Of a stretch of DNA of 64,000 bases, positions 24,001-36,404 are shown piece after piece. The first letter of the stretch is position 1, and each line of letters opens with the position of its first letter. The translations under genes were made by a program, and so were the position numbers. The notes beneath the pieces were generated by a model that searched no databases, was not told the DNA's origin, and worked only from the letters and a program-made list of their open reading frames with translations. Origin of the DNA: Gnetum montanum (lineage: Eukaryota; Streptophyta; Gnetopsida; Gnetales; Gnetaceae). The stretch is from the NCBI GenBank assembly GCA_015680685.1, contig MNCI01020719.1, positions 93,620 to 157,619 on the forward strand, given 5' to 3'.

Positions 24001-27000
24001 ATTATCATGTTCCTTCCATAGCAAGGAATTCATCACCTCATAGATGAAAGCATTTTTGTAAGAGAAGAAGAACATAATTTTTTGTGAGGATTCATGCTTA
24101 TCTCCTTTCTCGACATTATCTTCAATGAAACAGGACCAAGAAGAGTGCTTCTAAATAACAAGTTCAACACTTGGGGTGCTACAAAGCATATCAATCATCT
24201 TCTTAGCCATTTGGTGATGTTGATGAAAGAGAAGATTATTAGTTGTCAACCTTGAAATTAATTACGGGGGAATAGTTCTCCATGTAATGGCTTCAGTGAT
24301 ATAGTATGGTTTGTTTGTTTGGTGTGTATTTTTGTGTGTATATTTTTTTTGAAACTAATGATATATCTTCTCTAATTTTCTTATTCTTTTAGTTTGGTGT
24401 GATTTTGTGTACATGTTTTTGAGCATATAGATCTATTAATTTTGATTTATTATTTCTTTAGTGCAATTTTTAGATGTATCTATTTTTGATATTAAAGATT
24501 AATCAATTTTTATTTTCATATTTTTTTGTGTGTTTTATGTAAAGATGGAAAAATTAATTAATGTGCTTTATCAATGCTCACCTGATAAGCCAATGGTGAA
24601 TGAGTGAGTTACAAATGTGATGATGATGCAAGAGTGCTAAACAAGTTCAAAGTAGAGCCTTGATTGATGGAATGCCCACATCACAGGATTCATCCACTTA
24701 CTTTTCCTCTATCCATCACTAGTGAACTAGGCTCAAATTCAGTAAGGAGCTTGAACTCGCACCATGAGTTGTTGAAGCTATGGCTATTGGACCTATGTGT
24801 AGGAGGTGGGTTCACACCTTAGGGTGTAAGTTCTAGAATCCTAGAAGAATTGCTTGATCACTAGCAAGAAAAGGATGTGTTATTAAGGATCTTTATGGCC
24901 ACTAGATGGGTTTAATTGATGTGATTGGACTAAGGTTCAAGTGCTACCATGCCTAGCCATCCTAGTTAGAAGAGGTTTGTGATCTCATGAACTTATACAT
25001 GATGTGATGAAGGATGAATTTTCATGATTGTGCAAGTCGAAGGCTCCAGGTGATGATCTAGCACTTTAATCATTTCCATAGTTCTCATGCATCATCAACA
25101 ATCCTCTTCTCATGAAGGAAAAAGAATAGATAAAAAATGAAGTTAAAAAAAAAAGATGAAAAAAAGAAGAAGAAAAAGAAAAATATATTTAAAAAGGAAG
25201 AAAAAGAGGTAATGGGAAGAGTGATTCTATTCTAGGCTCTTTGATCCACACAAATTGGTATTTCTATTATCTTGGATTGATAATGTAATCGCTTAAGAAA
25301 GATCAAAATGAGTGGTTGGACTAATAAGCATATAAAATCTATCTCATGTTCAACCTATTACCTAGATCACTTGACCATAAAATGTAATAGTCCAAGATAA
25401 TCTCTTGCTCATTCCTACTCATGGCCATGAAGGCCTAGAAGTCTCTCTTTTAGTGAACTTTGTTAATGATAAATGCTACTTCTACTTAATCCCTTAATTC
25501 ATTTGCTTCTTGGGGTCAAGATCATGATCTTTGACCTAGACCATGATCATATTCATCATTTCTTGATCATGACATTACAATCATTGTTAGGATTTGGATC
25601 AATTAGTATAACCATAGGGATTGATGAGAGGTTTCTAGTAAAGCCAAGTTCGAGGAACCTATTGTGCATACATGCACAGATGAAGGAAAACCAAACAAGA
25701 ATCTTGACTTCTGGATGTTCTGTGATACATTACCTTGGTTTGGTTTCACCAATGGTTAGAACATAGAATAAAAAAAACTATATGGTAGTAGTAGTGGCAA
25801 GTGTGACCTTGTGCTTAGAAGGGAAACTTGAAGATTTAGCTCCATTGTGTCAACAAGACGTAATGAAGGGACACAACAGTGAATCTCTCATGGGATGTAG
25901 GACATGCTCACATGCTTTCATGAGCTAACTGAATGGTTGGTTGGAGATTTAGTGAAGTTTCACTTTTACATTCTCTCTATGGTCCATCCTTTATTCTTCA
26001 TCTCTTTCATTCATTCTTGTCCATCATTGTATGTGACAGGAAGTCAATTGGATAAAGTGGAGAATGAGATTTGATCATCCAAGGGGACAAACTCAGATTT
26101 GATGATGATGTCTTAGTAGTTGTTGGGAATTCATTGGTGTTCCATCAATAGATTTTACAAGGATAAGAAAGGCATGTTCTTTCTATGGGAAGGATCCACT
26201 TGTGATTCCTTGATGGCTTGGCATCATGAATGAGTGAGCTCAAGCTTATCTCCTAGTGATGGTAACAGTTGCATGACATAAAGCACTAAATTGGTCTTCT
26301 ACTTATAAGAGTTTTGACTCTATAAGCTTCAAGCTTTGATCATGATAATCTCTTTCCACCTTACCTCATTTGCACCTATTTGTTTCATCTTGGAGTACAT
26401 TATTTATTTTTCATTTTCTCAACCCCTCTTTTCTAGTTCCTAGATCAGGTGAATGAGTAGATTTGATATTATGATTCAAATCCCATGAGTTTGGATGTCA
26501 TCCAAAATAAGATTTTAATGTTTCAGTCTTCTTGCTCTTGTGGCTTGTTTGGTTTGATCCTTGGTTGGATTCTAGTAATCATCTTTTACCTCTATTCTTA
26601 TTGTTCTTCCTATTGGCATTTATTCATGTGATTCAATATGAGTGTCCTGTAACTTATATGTGGGGGAGAGGCATTGATTTAGGTATGTACTTTGTAATTT
26701 TGGTGGTTATTTAAATTATTTCCATCTTATTCTTATTTACCCATGCACACCTTAATCTCATAGTTCTGATTTCCCACCCAGTGATATGTGTTGCTTATGT
26801 GATTATGTTTCTCTCATGTCCCCAAGGACTATACTTATCATTGTTCTTATGGTCATTTTTTATAATAGTAGTATAATGCCTTGGGAATCTTGATTTTTAG
26901 CATTTTCATAGCTCATCATGCTTAGGTGATTATGCTTGGGATTTCATAGATCTACTTGGGAAAGATCTCACTCCTTGGTCTATGGTCCTATAAGAGAACC

Positions 27001-27497
27001 ACTAGTTCTAGAAGAAGAGGAAAAGAACAACATTCATTGGATCCAACATGTATACCTAAGAGGCCTTCCTTGAGAGAGAGATCTAGAGGTAGATAGTCAT
27101 ACTCTTGATCTTTTGGATTGAGCATGTGCCTAGCAAGATATCCCAAACAAGCATTAAAGGAGTAAATAATTTGAAGAAGGATGACATTGAAGAAGTCATA
27201 GATGGAAATGATGTGCAACAAAGATCCATCCATGGGGCTAGGGTTATGGATATTGAGGCATAGCTATAGAGATTTCACATGTCCACATCTTTTCCTTTTG
27301 ACTTCTTTCTATTTCATGTAGGTATGTGAGGAGAATTCTATCTTAAGCTACCACCACTAGTAATTCTTAGTGAGGTTGCTTGTATTGTAACATAATCATG
27401 ATCTATATTGTATAGTTGTATTTATTCACATTAACCTTGTCATAGTCTAGTTTTGATTTTTGTGTCTTGGATATTAAAGTTATGGGACTAGCTTTAC
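24001..27497 (+). other. Element H interior, no coding recognised
   Basis: There are no polymerase, integrase or ORF2 motifs on either strand. A purine-rich run (A with G, about 25136-25215) is the only low-complexity feature. Short open frames here lack any recognisable similarity. Confidence 0.5.
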
Positions 27498-27512
27498 TTA
27501 GTCATGGTAGAA

Positions 27513-28383
27513 TGATAAGACATCCAGTGGTAATTTGTATGTTGATTATAAGTCTTAAATTTGAGGAGTATTTCATGCATGCTATGTTTATAGTCTAGTG
27601 TGTTTGATCAAGGTTCTTGGTCTTCTCAAATGTATCTTAGTTCTCTATGTCACACTTTAAGATTGTGTGCATGATTCCAAGCTCCTTAGGATGACTCTAG
27701 ATTCATTTAGATGTTCTATGGTTCTTTGGGCATGCTCCCTTAAGTTTTTTCTTTCACCCAATATCTATTGTGTAAAGTGTGATTTTTTTTAGGGGGGTGG
27801 GGGGATGCGGGTGAGATGGGGAAGGGGGATGTATCCTAACTACCCTATGTCAAGACACCCCTTGCTTGCATAGGCTTAGGACAAAGTGTCAAAAGTGTAA
27901 TCCATTTAGCTAGGGTTGTGTTGATAGATCTCTATTGATTGCTAGATGTTGACGAACTTCCTTTGTTACTTAGCAAAAAATATAAATACTCAAGATAAGC
28001 TTTCACATATGATTATTCATAACTGGGTATGGGGGAAGATGGGGAGGGGGGATTTATCCTAACTACCCTATGTTAGCACACCCCTTGCTTGCCCAAGCTT
28101 AGGACAAAGTGTCAAAAGTGTAATCCATTTAGCTAGGGTTGTGTTGATAGACCTATGTTGATTACTAGGTGTTAACAAACTTCCTTTCGTTACTTTGTGA
28201 AAACTATAAATACTCAAGATAAGCTTTCACATATGATTATTCATAACTTAGACATTTTCTTGGTGCTTTTGACATCTAGTTTGTGTTAAGAGCTCTTCCT
28301 CCCTTGGGTAAGTTAATTTCCTTTTTTTTGTCTTATATGTGTTTTGCATCATTACTTTTATAGGTGTAGCTAGACTTTGTTAT
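27513..28383 (+). repeat. 3' LTR of element H (truncated)
   Basis: It starts TGATAAGACATCC after a PPT-like GTCATGGTAGAA (27501-27512). It follows the 5' LTR to GACTTTGTTA at about 28383 and then stops. U3 carries a tandem duplication of about 223 bp. Confidence 0.75.
27814..28259 (+). repeat. Tandem duplication of about 223 bp in the H 3' LTR
   Basis: Two units begin AGATGGGGA (27814 and 28037). Each contains ATCCTAACTACCCTATGT, a TATAAATACTCAAGATAAGC promoter-like segment and a CATATGATTATTCATAACT end. The 5' LTR has one copy, so the TATA segment was doubled on this side only. Confidence 0.8.
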
Positions 28384-29754
28384 ATTAAGGGATTCTTTGA
28401 TATGATCTATTATAACCTCTACTACTCTTGTTGCATCTTGGTGTTTCATTACCACCACTATGGCTCCTTCTCTAGTTTCTAGAATTACTTGAAAGGATGT
28501 AGCATTCCCAAAAATCTACTATTCCCAATCATCATCTTTTCTAGCCTGCAAAGAGACTTGACCACTTGCAGGTCCTATTGATATGATAGGTTTACTAGGA
28601 TTGTCTTTGACTTTGTACATGCTTGAGGCCTCCATGATTTCCGAAATTATTATTTTTGCAACCTGTTGTAAGTGACTCATTGAGGATCTATAGTCTGGTT
28701 ATGCTGATGGAGCACTTTATCTTGCTTATCTTCTAGCTAGAGTTGATCCACTGGGTCCTGCTTGTTCTGTTCCTACAACTAGAATATTTGCCACTAGTAT
28801 GGATCCTGTTGTAGCCTTACTACCTACTAGTTTTTCAACTTGATCCTTTTTGGGTGACACTAGCTTGGAGATTTCAGCATACGAGGCATTTTGGGCTTTG
28901 CAAAGAACATCATTGATATAGTCCAAGATTCTTGCTTGTCAACATAATTTTATGATAAGAAAAAAAAAATACTAGAGTAGGTTTCCTATGATTCTTCTCC
29001 TCAAACCTCTTTTGTATCTCTAGAAATAGCAAATGGATAATGTTGGGCTGGAATTTCTATCTAAGGATGGCATTCCTTTAGCAACATAGATGGAAATTCA
29101 ATTAAGCCTTTTTGTTGACCATCTTGAAATAGATCTTCTTAGTAGCGGAAAATCTACTATATTCCTACTCATTAGTTCCATAGGTCCTCTGTAGCCCTAA
29201 ATTTCTTACATCAGTATCAGACCTTATAGATATCTGAGCTATATTGGCTCTAACATTTGGTATGTTTAGTGCCTTTACTATTACTTCTACTGAATATGAC
29301 ACTATGACTTGCTCAACTTTCATGGTAGCATCATCCTATTTATTCTTTCAAAATTGGTAGACTTCTCCCAAGTACCATCCACCATTTCTTGAAATGGCAG
29401 ATAATAAAGAAGAGGCTTATAGCAACTCACGGAGTTCAGCAAGTGCAAACTCCATAAAGGGTCCAAAATTTAGCTCCACTATGATGGTGGACATGATGAA
29501 CTTCTAAATTTCTAAATTTCTTGTAAACATTTATTAGAGAGTATGAGATGTTATCCTTGTTCTAGAGCAGGTGGTACATCAACTTTTGCCTACACAGATT
29601 ATCCTATCGCAAGTGTAGGCTAGTGGATGCTATAGGAATAAGTCTCTTGCTCCACAGGAGGAGTTTGTTTTCCAACTCATCCTCTGCCTCTTCCTCTAGA
29701 TCTCTTCTACCTAGGTTGTGATGGTCCTTATGCTTCAAGGCTCTTTGGTAGCAT
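28384..29754 (-). pseudogene. Element G ORF2, N-terminal half (broken)
   Basis: On the reverse strand the frame starts at 29754 behind ATGCAG, the same acceptor-like context as in other copies. A readable part near 28726-28926, YINDVLCKAQNASYAEISKL, aligns with YTNDVLQKSQNASYAELLKR of element D. Near 28470 the segment around HQDATRVV is still recognisable. The coiled-coil half is missing because element H sequence follows. Many stops. Confidence 0.7.
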
Positions 29755-30324
29755 CTGCATCATAAAGAATTTTAAGATTATCCAAATGTCTTGGAAAATC
29801 CTCTAATGATTCGTATTTCTTCATTGTATTTTGGGTTTTAATCAAAATCATTATTCATTATCAACTTTATTTTCAAATTGGATTACAGAGTTAGTGAAAT
29901 TTGTTATTTAGATAAAACCCTTTATAAGAAAAACCCTTATTTAGATGATTTCTATTAATTAGAAATAATTTTATCTTAAAAAACATATCATAATCTTTAA
30001 TTTATTGTTTAAGACATATTCAAATGATCATTTGGAAGGAAACATTAAGTTTATTAGGTTATGTGAGATTAGGATATAATTATCTCCAATTGTTCTTACC
30101 CTTACTTTGTTCTTCTGGGTATTAGAAAAGTTTTCAATTTGCAAGAACTTTGGGTAATGCTCTCCTCCACAATTAAGTTGGTTATTTCATAAGTAAAAGG
30201 AAAAAGGAATGGATCAAATTATACATGTGGTAAGGAAGATATGGAGCTCTTAAGGTTTGGAAGTTAGAAAAATAGCATAAACTCCCTAGGCATGAAATGA
30301 GGAAACCAAATATTTTTCTAATGA
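29755..30324 (-). other. Element G leader between internal promoter and ORF2
   Basis: AT-rich sequence with no open frame. By comparison with B and D it would be the ORF2 transcript leader. Confidence 0.4.
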
Positions 30325-30422
30325 TTCACATGTATATATAGATTTTTATAAGGGATATATCATAGATATGACATCGTGGATGTGATATTGTAAGGCCTAA
30401 TATATCATATCTATGATATCAT
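30325..30422 (-). promoter_or_regulatory. Internal LTR-like promoter of element G
   Basis: On the reverse strand, GATATCAT...GATATGAT...ATATCAC repeats are followed by CTTATAAAAATCTATATATA. This matches the element B module (CTATAAAAACTATATACATG) closely, although G is much more decayed in its coding parts. Confidence 0.5.
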
Positions 30423-31390
30423 CATTGAACTTTTGAAAATTTTTACGAGTTTTAATGAAAAACATATAAGCAAAATGGATAGTCTAGAAGGTGTAAAGAT
30501 GATTTGAAGAGTTCTTGATCATAGATGATGCTTAGAATATAGGAATCAATCATCAAAAGTATGTAAAAGAGGGAGTTTGGACAAGGTAAGTTAATTAATC
30601 TTTTAAGAGATGGTTGATCAAAATTGTTAAACATATGAATGAATATGAATATGTAGGAAAATAGTAATGATTATTTAAGTATTTAGAAGGTAAAATACAA
30701 TGTGAAATTTGTCAAGTAAGAAACATAAGAGTTATACATGTGGGTCCTCCCCAAGGTAGGTTCATGCCCTTAATGCCCTTGTATAACTATACTTAAAAGT
30801 GTTCATAGGCATTCAATAAGAACACATGCCCTTGTAAACCATACCTATCTTTCAAGATACATATGTTAGTATTGCTTGAATAAGAAAATAATGCTATATT
30901 ATGCAAAACCATGAAATTATGATAATATATAATAGTGATGTGGAATGGTGGTAGCAAGGATTGTAGAAAATGGGACGTGATGTATCTTACCATAAACATA
31001 ACGAATTTATGTGTATTTCCTAGTTAAAATGATCATTAATATTTCCATCCAAGATTCAAATCAAGTCCATACCACTTACCAATGACATCGCATTATATCA
31101 TCCCAAAACTAACAACCATAAGATTATCACAACTGTATAAAATATTATTACTTGACAATGAAGTATAAGGAAGTAATTTATTATCTACATAGTTTATTTT
31201 AGAGGAGACTTGGCCATTGTATGGAGGAGTGTCTTCAGGCATGGGTAACATATCTTTCTAGCTTCACAACCAATGTGAGTCTAAGAAACCTTGAAATTTA
31301 TGAGAAGTCACCTACTTTTAGGCATGGGTAACATGTCTTTTTAGTGGAACCCCCAAAATTTTTTATTATGTGTATTTATTAGATTATTAC
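30423..31390 (-). other. Element G noncoding spacer, left of element C
   Basis: It shares the reverse of CTTTGGGGAGGACCCAC near 30750 and GGGTAACATGTCTTT near 31327 with other family members. No gene. Confidence 0.55.
31386..31390. repeat. Target-site duplication of element C, left copy (ATTAC)
   Basis: It is identical to 39302-39306 after the 3' LTR. Confidence 0.85.
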
Positions 31391-32184
31391 TGATGGGACG
31401 CGATATCGCGGCGGACGTGATATCGCGTCTTCCTCTGCGATATCGCGTACGCCAAATCTATAAATAAGAGGCGACTCTCCCTTGTTTCTCAATCTAGATC
31501 TAGACCTTAGTCAAACTCTTGCAGTTTTTTCATTCGAGAGTTAAAGTAATTTCCATGTGCCCGCAATAGGAGCCCCAACGTGAACAGATCTTTATTCGAG
31601 CAAATATTGTACCTGAGCACAAGTTTGTGTATGGAAATAAAGATAAACTTTTGGATAAACCTTGCAGTGCATGGACTAAGCTAAATAGGAATTTAATTAT
31701 TGTTATTTATTTTTCATCATTTAAATTCTTTATTAGTTAATTAAATCTCTCTCAACCCTTCTCTCTTAGTTAAGTGCATTCAATACAATTGCTTTGAGCA
31801 TGTGCGTTACACTTGGTAATCCTAGTAACGAATAGCGTTTGGTAATCCCAGAAGGTTGCATTGGTTTAGGGTGTGAACAACAAGTGGGAATGGATACTGA
31901 TGCTAGGCATTAGAACTTAGTTAGTTAAAGTTAGTTATTTAGCCTCTTCACCCTTTCCCTCCTTAGCATAGGCGTTAAAAGATAAAAGACATAAAAATCA
32001 CATACCTCAGACTTACGTAACCATACAACCGTGACAAATACAAGTAAGTCTAGGAAGACAACAAACGATTAACCTTAAGTGTTCCATAAGGTGTGTAGGC
32101 ACTTAGTCTGCGGAGTTTGACTAGATCGCGCGTGTAACGTTCGTATTCTTATGGTTGACTGTAGGGGTACCTCGTCACTCATCA
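31391..32184 (+). repeat. 5' LTR of element C
   Basis: It starts TGATGGGACGCG and ends TCACTCATCA. Three GATATC palindromes lie at 31401-31449, a TATA box CTATAAATAAG at 31458-31468, and AATAAA at 31636-31641. Confidence 0.9.
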
Positions 32185-32205
32185 TTGGCACCGTTGCTGG
32201 GGAAC
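32185..32205 (+). other. Primer-binding site of element C (tRNA-Asp type)
   Basis: TGGCACCGTTGCTGGGGAA differs from the complement of the plant tRNA-Asp 3' end (TGGCGCCGTTGCCGGGGA) by two transitions in the first 18 bases. Confidence 0.8.
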
Positions 32206-32331
32206 TAAGTTGTTTGTGCGCTAAGTAGAACATAGGAAATCATCCACATCGTTGGGAAGCTTAAAAGAACCCTTAGGGTTAATCGGAAGAAAATTTAAAC
32301 AATGGTCAATTAGCACACCGACAAAATAACA

Positions 32332-34846
32332 ATGTCTTCTTCTTCTCATAAAAGCACTTCACGACCTAGGGATCACACAAGAGACAATCGGCAGTCTAAC
32401 ACACGTAACCCAAAATTGCCAGTTCCTCAACAGTATTGGGTAGTATATACTCATCATGATGAGTATATACCCGATTTTACTTTTATCCTCCATCAAGATG
32501 AACAACTGCGCTAGAGACATTTGCAAGGTAACATAGTGTTACCCCCAAATTGGGTAGTCCCTAACATGCTCCTTCATGCTCTTGCACAGATAGGCATGAC
32601 AGAATTATACGCTGAATACATTGCAGAAGATTATGACATAAGGGATTACCCCCATAGCAGCGCAATGTCTAAGGGACTCATGGTAGGAGAGTTATCACAC
32701 ATCGTTGAAGGGCAAAGGACCCCACAATGCTTTTCCTGTCATAAGAGAAGTTAAGGGTGGTGAACCTATCTCAATAGGTTCTTCACAAAATGATGTTCCC
32801 CCTCCTAACAAGAGTGAGGAGGTGGTGTATCAGAACCTACACTCTATGATTCACAACCTTGGTTCTAATGCCCATGAACACCAAGTGTTCGATGAGGGAA
32901 CACAAACACATGACAAAGGCAGGAAATCTAATCATCATCACGATCGGGGCCGTGGTCACCAAAGAGAAGGTAGAAAACATCGTCATGGCGATGGCTCTCC
33001 TTCTTCTTCTCCTTCATCACATCATTCACCCTCTCCCTCCACATTAGGATGCAGTTACAAAGAGCACAACGGTGAGGATAAGGATAAGCCAAATGAGAGA
33101 CCTTGACGAGAGAGTCGAGAGCAAGGACAAGGGCATTTTAGAGAGTCAAGGCATAGAAGGGAAAGTAGGGAACCACGTAGGCATCATAGATGTCATGAGA
33201 GAGATGATCATGACAAACCCCTACTTGCCACCCGGAGTATGTTAGACATTACAGAGGCTATGAGAATACCTACAAGGCACTAGAAAGATAGCCGGATCAA
33301 GAGACTAGACATGAATAATATCCCACGATTTGAGGGGGGATACAATGTTGATCTGCAAAACCACTTACAGGCATTCCATAATGCATGTGCCTTGCAGAAT
33401 ATTGAAAATGAGTGGCAGAAGTTAAAGTTGTTTCCTCGGACACTCATAAAAGAAGCAAAGAGTTGGTACCGGTCTTTAGAGCTGGAAACCATTAGGAGAT
33501 GGAGTACGATGTTAGAATTGTTTAACGATAAATACCAGATGTATTCCAGAGTGTCCAACTTGTGTAAGTAGATCCAAGGATGGAAGCAGGGTAATCACAA
33601 ACCCTTGGATGCTGCCATGGGCCGATATTACGCATTGTTACATCGTTGTCTAGGCCATGGCTATGCACAACAGGATTAACTCCATCATCTCGTAGATGGG
33701 CTAAGACATGAAACTAGGAGAACCCTTGGGACATATGCCCAAGGGAGATTATCTGAACTTAGATCCCATGAAGTTCATAGATTGTTGGAGCCAGTAGATA
33801 AAGAAGAAGGGGAGCTATGGAAAAGAGAAAGCACGGAAGAGTATAATTGCGATCCTTTCCTCCGAAAAGGGGAGTAAGATTCTGTGAGGAAGAGGATGAG
33901 TCACCACTTGAAGAGTTGGTGAATAGAAAAATCTTGCCACTTTAGAAATTAACAATGGAAGTTTTGGCTAAGGTTGATGAAATATGGAGCTCCTTAGATA
34001 GTAAAATTGAAACTGTCCTGAAAATCGTAGAGGAGTCTAAGGAGGAACGAAGTAGTGACCAGGATAAGAAAAAGCAGAGAGATTCAGGCCATGCATGTGA
34101 CAAGGGTAAGGGAAAAATGACTATCGATGATGAGGTTGTGGATTCTAACACAGACAATGACAGTGGATGTGAATTTGCCAATATAACCATCCTAAGGGAT
34201 GTTGCCCAATAATATCACATCTGCAAGAGTCCGGGGTGTATGCACTCAACCTAAGACTTAATAAACGGCAAGCACCTCGAACATTACCTTATCCCCAAGG
34301 TAACCCAAGGCAGTTCCACAAATCATTAACATATTATCCAAGTGGAACTCTGCCACGACCTATCAGGTAACATTAGTAGTGGCAACACCCATAGTCATGG
34401 GGGATGCCATCGCCTAGACAACAATACCCTTACCGGCAACCAAACCCATATGGCTACTACGTGCAGTAGCCAGTTTCTCCAAGTGACTCTATGGGTCGTG
34501 TAATTCCACAACGTCACTACCAAGTTCAGGAGTATTTTAGGACTCCTTCTCCTATGGGAGACACACCACATAAATACCATCCTCCGAATCCATCTGCATC
34601 TTTTACACCAATAGTTCCACTACTACCCGCTCCAACGATGCAATGGGAACTCCCCACTCAATCGTAGCAACGTAATGCTACAAGAGCTATAAACCTTCAA
34701 CCTATTGCTGATTTTGAAAACTATACAAAGAGAAGATCTTTCTTCAGAACCAAAAGCCCAAACAAGCTCTCACAACCACAAGCGGTTGAGTCTATGCACG
34801 CTCCTCCAACAAATAAGGCTTAGGAGCTCCCTTCAAACCAACAACA
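32332..34846 (+). pseudogene. Element C gag (broken, runs into assembly gap)
   Basis: It starts MSSSSHKSTSRPRD. A block QQYWVVYTHHDEYIPDFTF and LQGNIVLPPNWVV is shared with elements I and G. A His/Arg/Ser-rich linker follows at about 32900-33050. The Retrotrans_gag core at 33311-33571 includes MNNIPRFEGGYNVDLQ, EWQKLKLFPRTLIKEAKSW and LFNDKYQMYSRV, then GWKQGNHKPLDAAMGRYYAL. An acidic helical segment at 33955-34212 (MEVLAKVDEIWSSLDSK) and a Pro-rich tail complete it. Stops occur near 32514 and 33104 and in the core, and the frame changes near 32710. No protease seen. Confidence 0.75.
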
Positions 34847-35117
34847 NNNNNNNNNNNNNNNNNNNNNNNNNNNNNNNNNNNNNNNNNNNNNNNNNNNNNN
34901 NNNNNNNNNNNNNNNNNNNNNNNNNNNNNNNNNNNNNNNNNNNNNNNNNNNNNNNNNNNNNNNNNNNNNNNNNNNNNNNNNNNNNNNNNNNNNNNNNNNN
35001 NNNNNNNNNNNNNNNNNNNNNNNNNNNNNNNNNNNNNNNNNNNNNNNNNNNNNNNNNNNNNNNNNNNNNNNNNNNNNNNNNNNNNNNNNNNNNNNNNNNN
35101 NNNNNNNNNNNNNNNNN
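34847..35117. other. Assembly gap (271 N)
   Basis: A run of N at the left edge of a 1.3-kb tandem repeat. Open frames crossing it are meaningless. The missing part should hold the end of gag and the start of the first repeat unit. Confidence 0.99.
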
Positions 35118-36404
35118 CCACAACGAAAGCATAGATACATTGGAATATGAGTGTCGCCAACTTCCAACCCTTAACCTGAAAACATCAATTGGGAGAAGTT
35201 GGACACTTTTAAGAAATTCAAACAAATGCTCATTATTTTGGATCTCTCCCTTTCAATTTAGTCATGGGGGAGATGGCCACCTATGCTAATCAATTGAGGC
35301 CCTTAGTTTCTTTTTTAGTTGTTTTTTTTACACATTTTTGTTTTACAATTTCTTTAACTCTTCTTGTTTTTGTTTTATAACATCGTTCATAATTTTCCAT
35401 TTATTTGTGTGTTTGTCTATTTTGTTTGGTTTTGTTAATTTTTTCACTTAATAAGTGCTCCATGGATGGTAGTATGAACTATTTTCTACTGGTTGCTAAT
35501 GTTTGGTTTTTACCTTTAAGTTACGATGTTGATACTAAGGTATGGTTTTTTTGATATGACAGGCAATGAGTCCACTTCATCCTTACATCCACAAATTTCT
35601 ATGGTCTCTCTTGGCTTGGAACTATATAGTCCCTTTCTCAATAATAAGAACTATAACGAATTAGTGATTGGGAGTTTTTCAAACTAAGGAAGGACTCAAG
35701 GATTGAAAAGGGTGTCACTTGAAGGAAACTTGATGCATTTGTGTTGACCATTCTCTTTGGTGCTTGGATGTTTTCTTCTTAAGTTTTCCTTCCCATTCTG
35801 ACATTGCTCCATTATCGGGAAGCTGAGTTAATAAAAATAACAAAGTCTTTGCATGGTGTGGTTCTCATGTATAAACACATAAAAAAAAGCCCAGTGAGAA
35901 TTCAAAGCACACCCCTTAGACGAAATGATCATTTGGGCCACAAGCACTGGTTATGGAACTAAATAAACATGTTCCCTCTAACTACGGCCCTTCTCGCTTC
36001 CCATTCTCTCCTCCTTCATTTCGTCAGAATGGTGGTGGCTCTTTGGTGAAGGCATTCTTATTACTTCAAGTGGATGGATTGGCCGAATGTATTAATGCGA
36101 AGTCACTGGATGTGGTTTGTTGAGGCCATATTTGGAATGGGATATGCTAATTCACATTAGCCATGAAATACACAATGGGCTGTACACCACCTTGTTCTTG
36201 GGATTCCACTCCATTCTCTTCTCTCCATCCTTCTCCCCATTGTTCACCTCATTGCCAGTTGTATCAGTAGTCCATATTTTGGGTGATGCATCATTTTCTT
36301 TTTGGTAAATTCTTGTGGTTAAGACTTTAACTCTTGTTTCCAAATGATATTCCTAGAGCCTACGGACTCTTTGAATGTGGGTTTGTTAGGGCATTAAGGG
36401 CATG
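35118..36404 (+). repeat. Tandem 1.3-kb unit 1 in element C
   Basis: It begins in the gap and runs to GGGCATTAAGGGCATG. It carries the gag tail (SPFQFSHGGDGHLC), a PPT-like TTTAGTCATGGGGGAG near 35260 and otherwise T-rich noncoding sequence. It is nearly identical to unit 2, with scattered substitutions and small indels. Confidence 0.9.

Larger units (their letters stand above)
21069..28383 (+). mobile_element. Element H: old LTR retrotransposon, right end missing
   Basis: Two direct LTR copies (21069 and 27513) enclose a primer site, a broken gag and about 3.5 kb without recognisable coding. The 3' LTR stops about 330 bp short of the 5' LTR length and runs straight into ORF2 of minus element G, so the right target duplication cannot be checked. 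LTR divergence is visibly greater than in B or C, suggesting greater age. No pol was found. Confidence 0.75.

Noticed and set aside
25473-25766. 97-residue frame inside element H as an intact gene
   Set aside because: No similarity to gag, pol or ORF2 and no support from another copy; treated as chance.
32185-32205. tRNA-Asp gene fragment
   Set aside because: Only about 18 bases complementary to the tRNA 3' end, next to an LTR; it is the primer-binding site, not a gene.
34705-35289. Open frames crossing the N gap
   Set aside because: Their length comes from undefined bases; no evidence for coding continuity.
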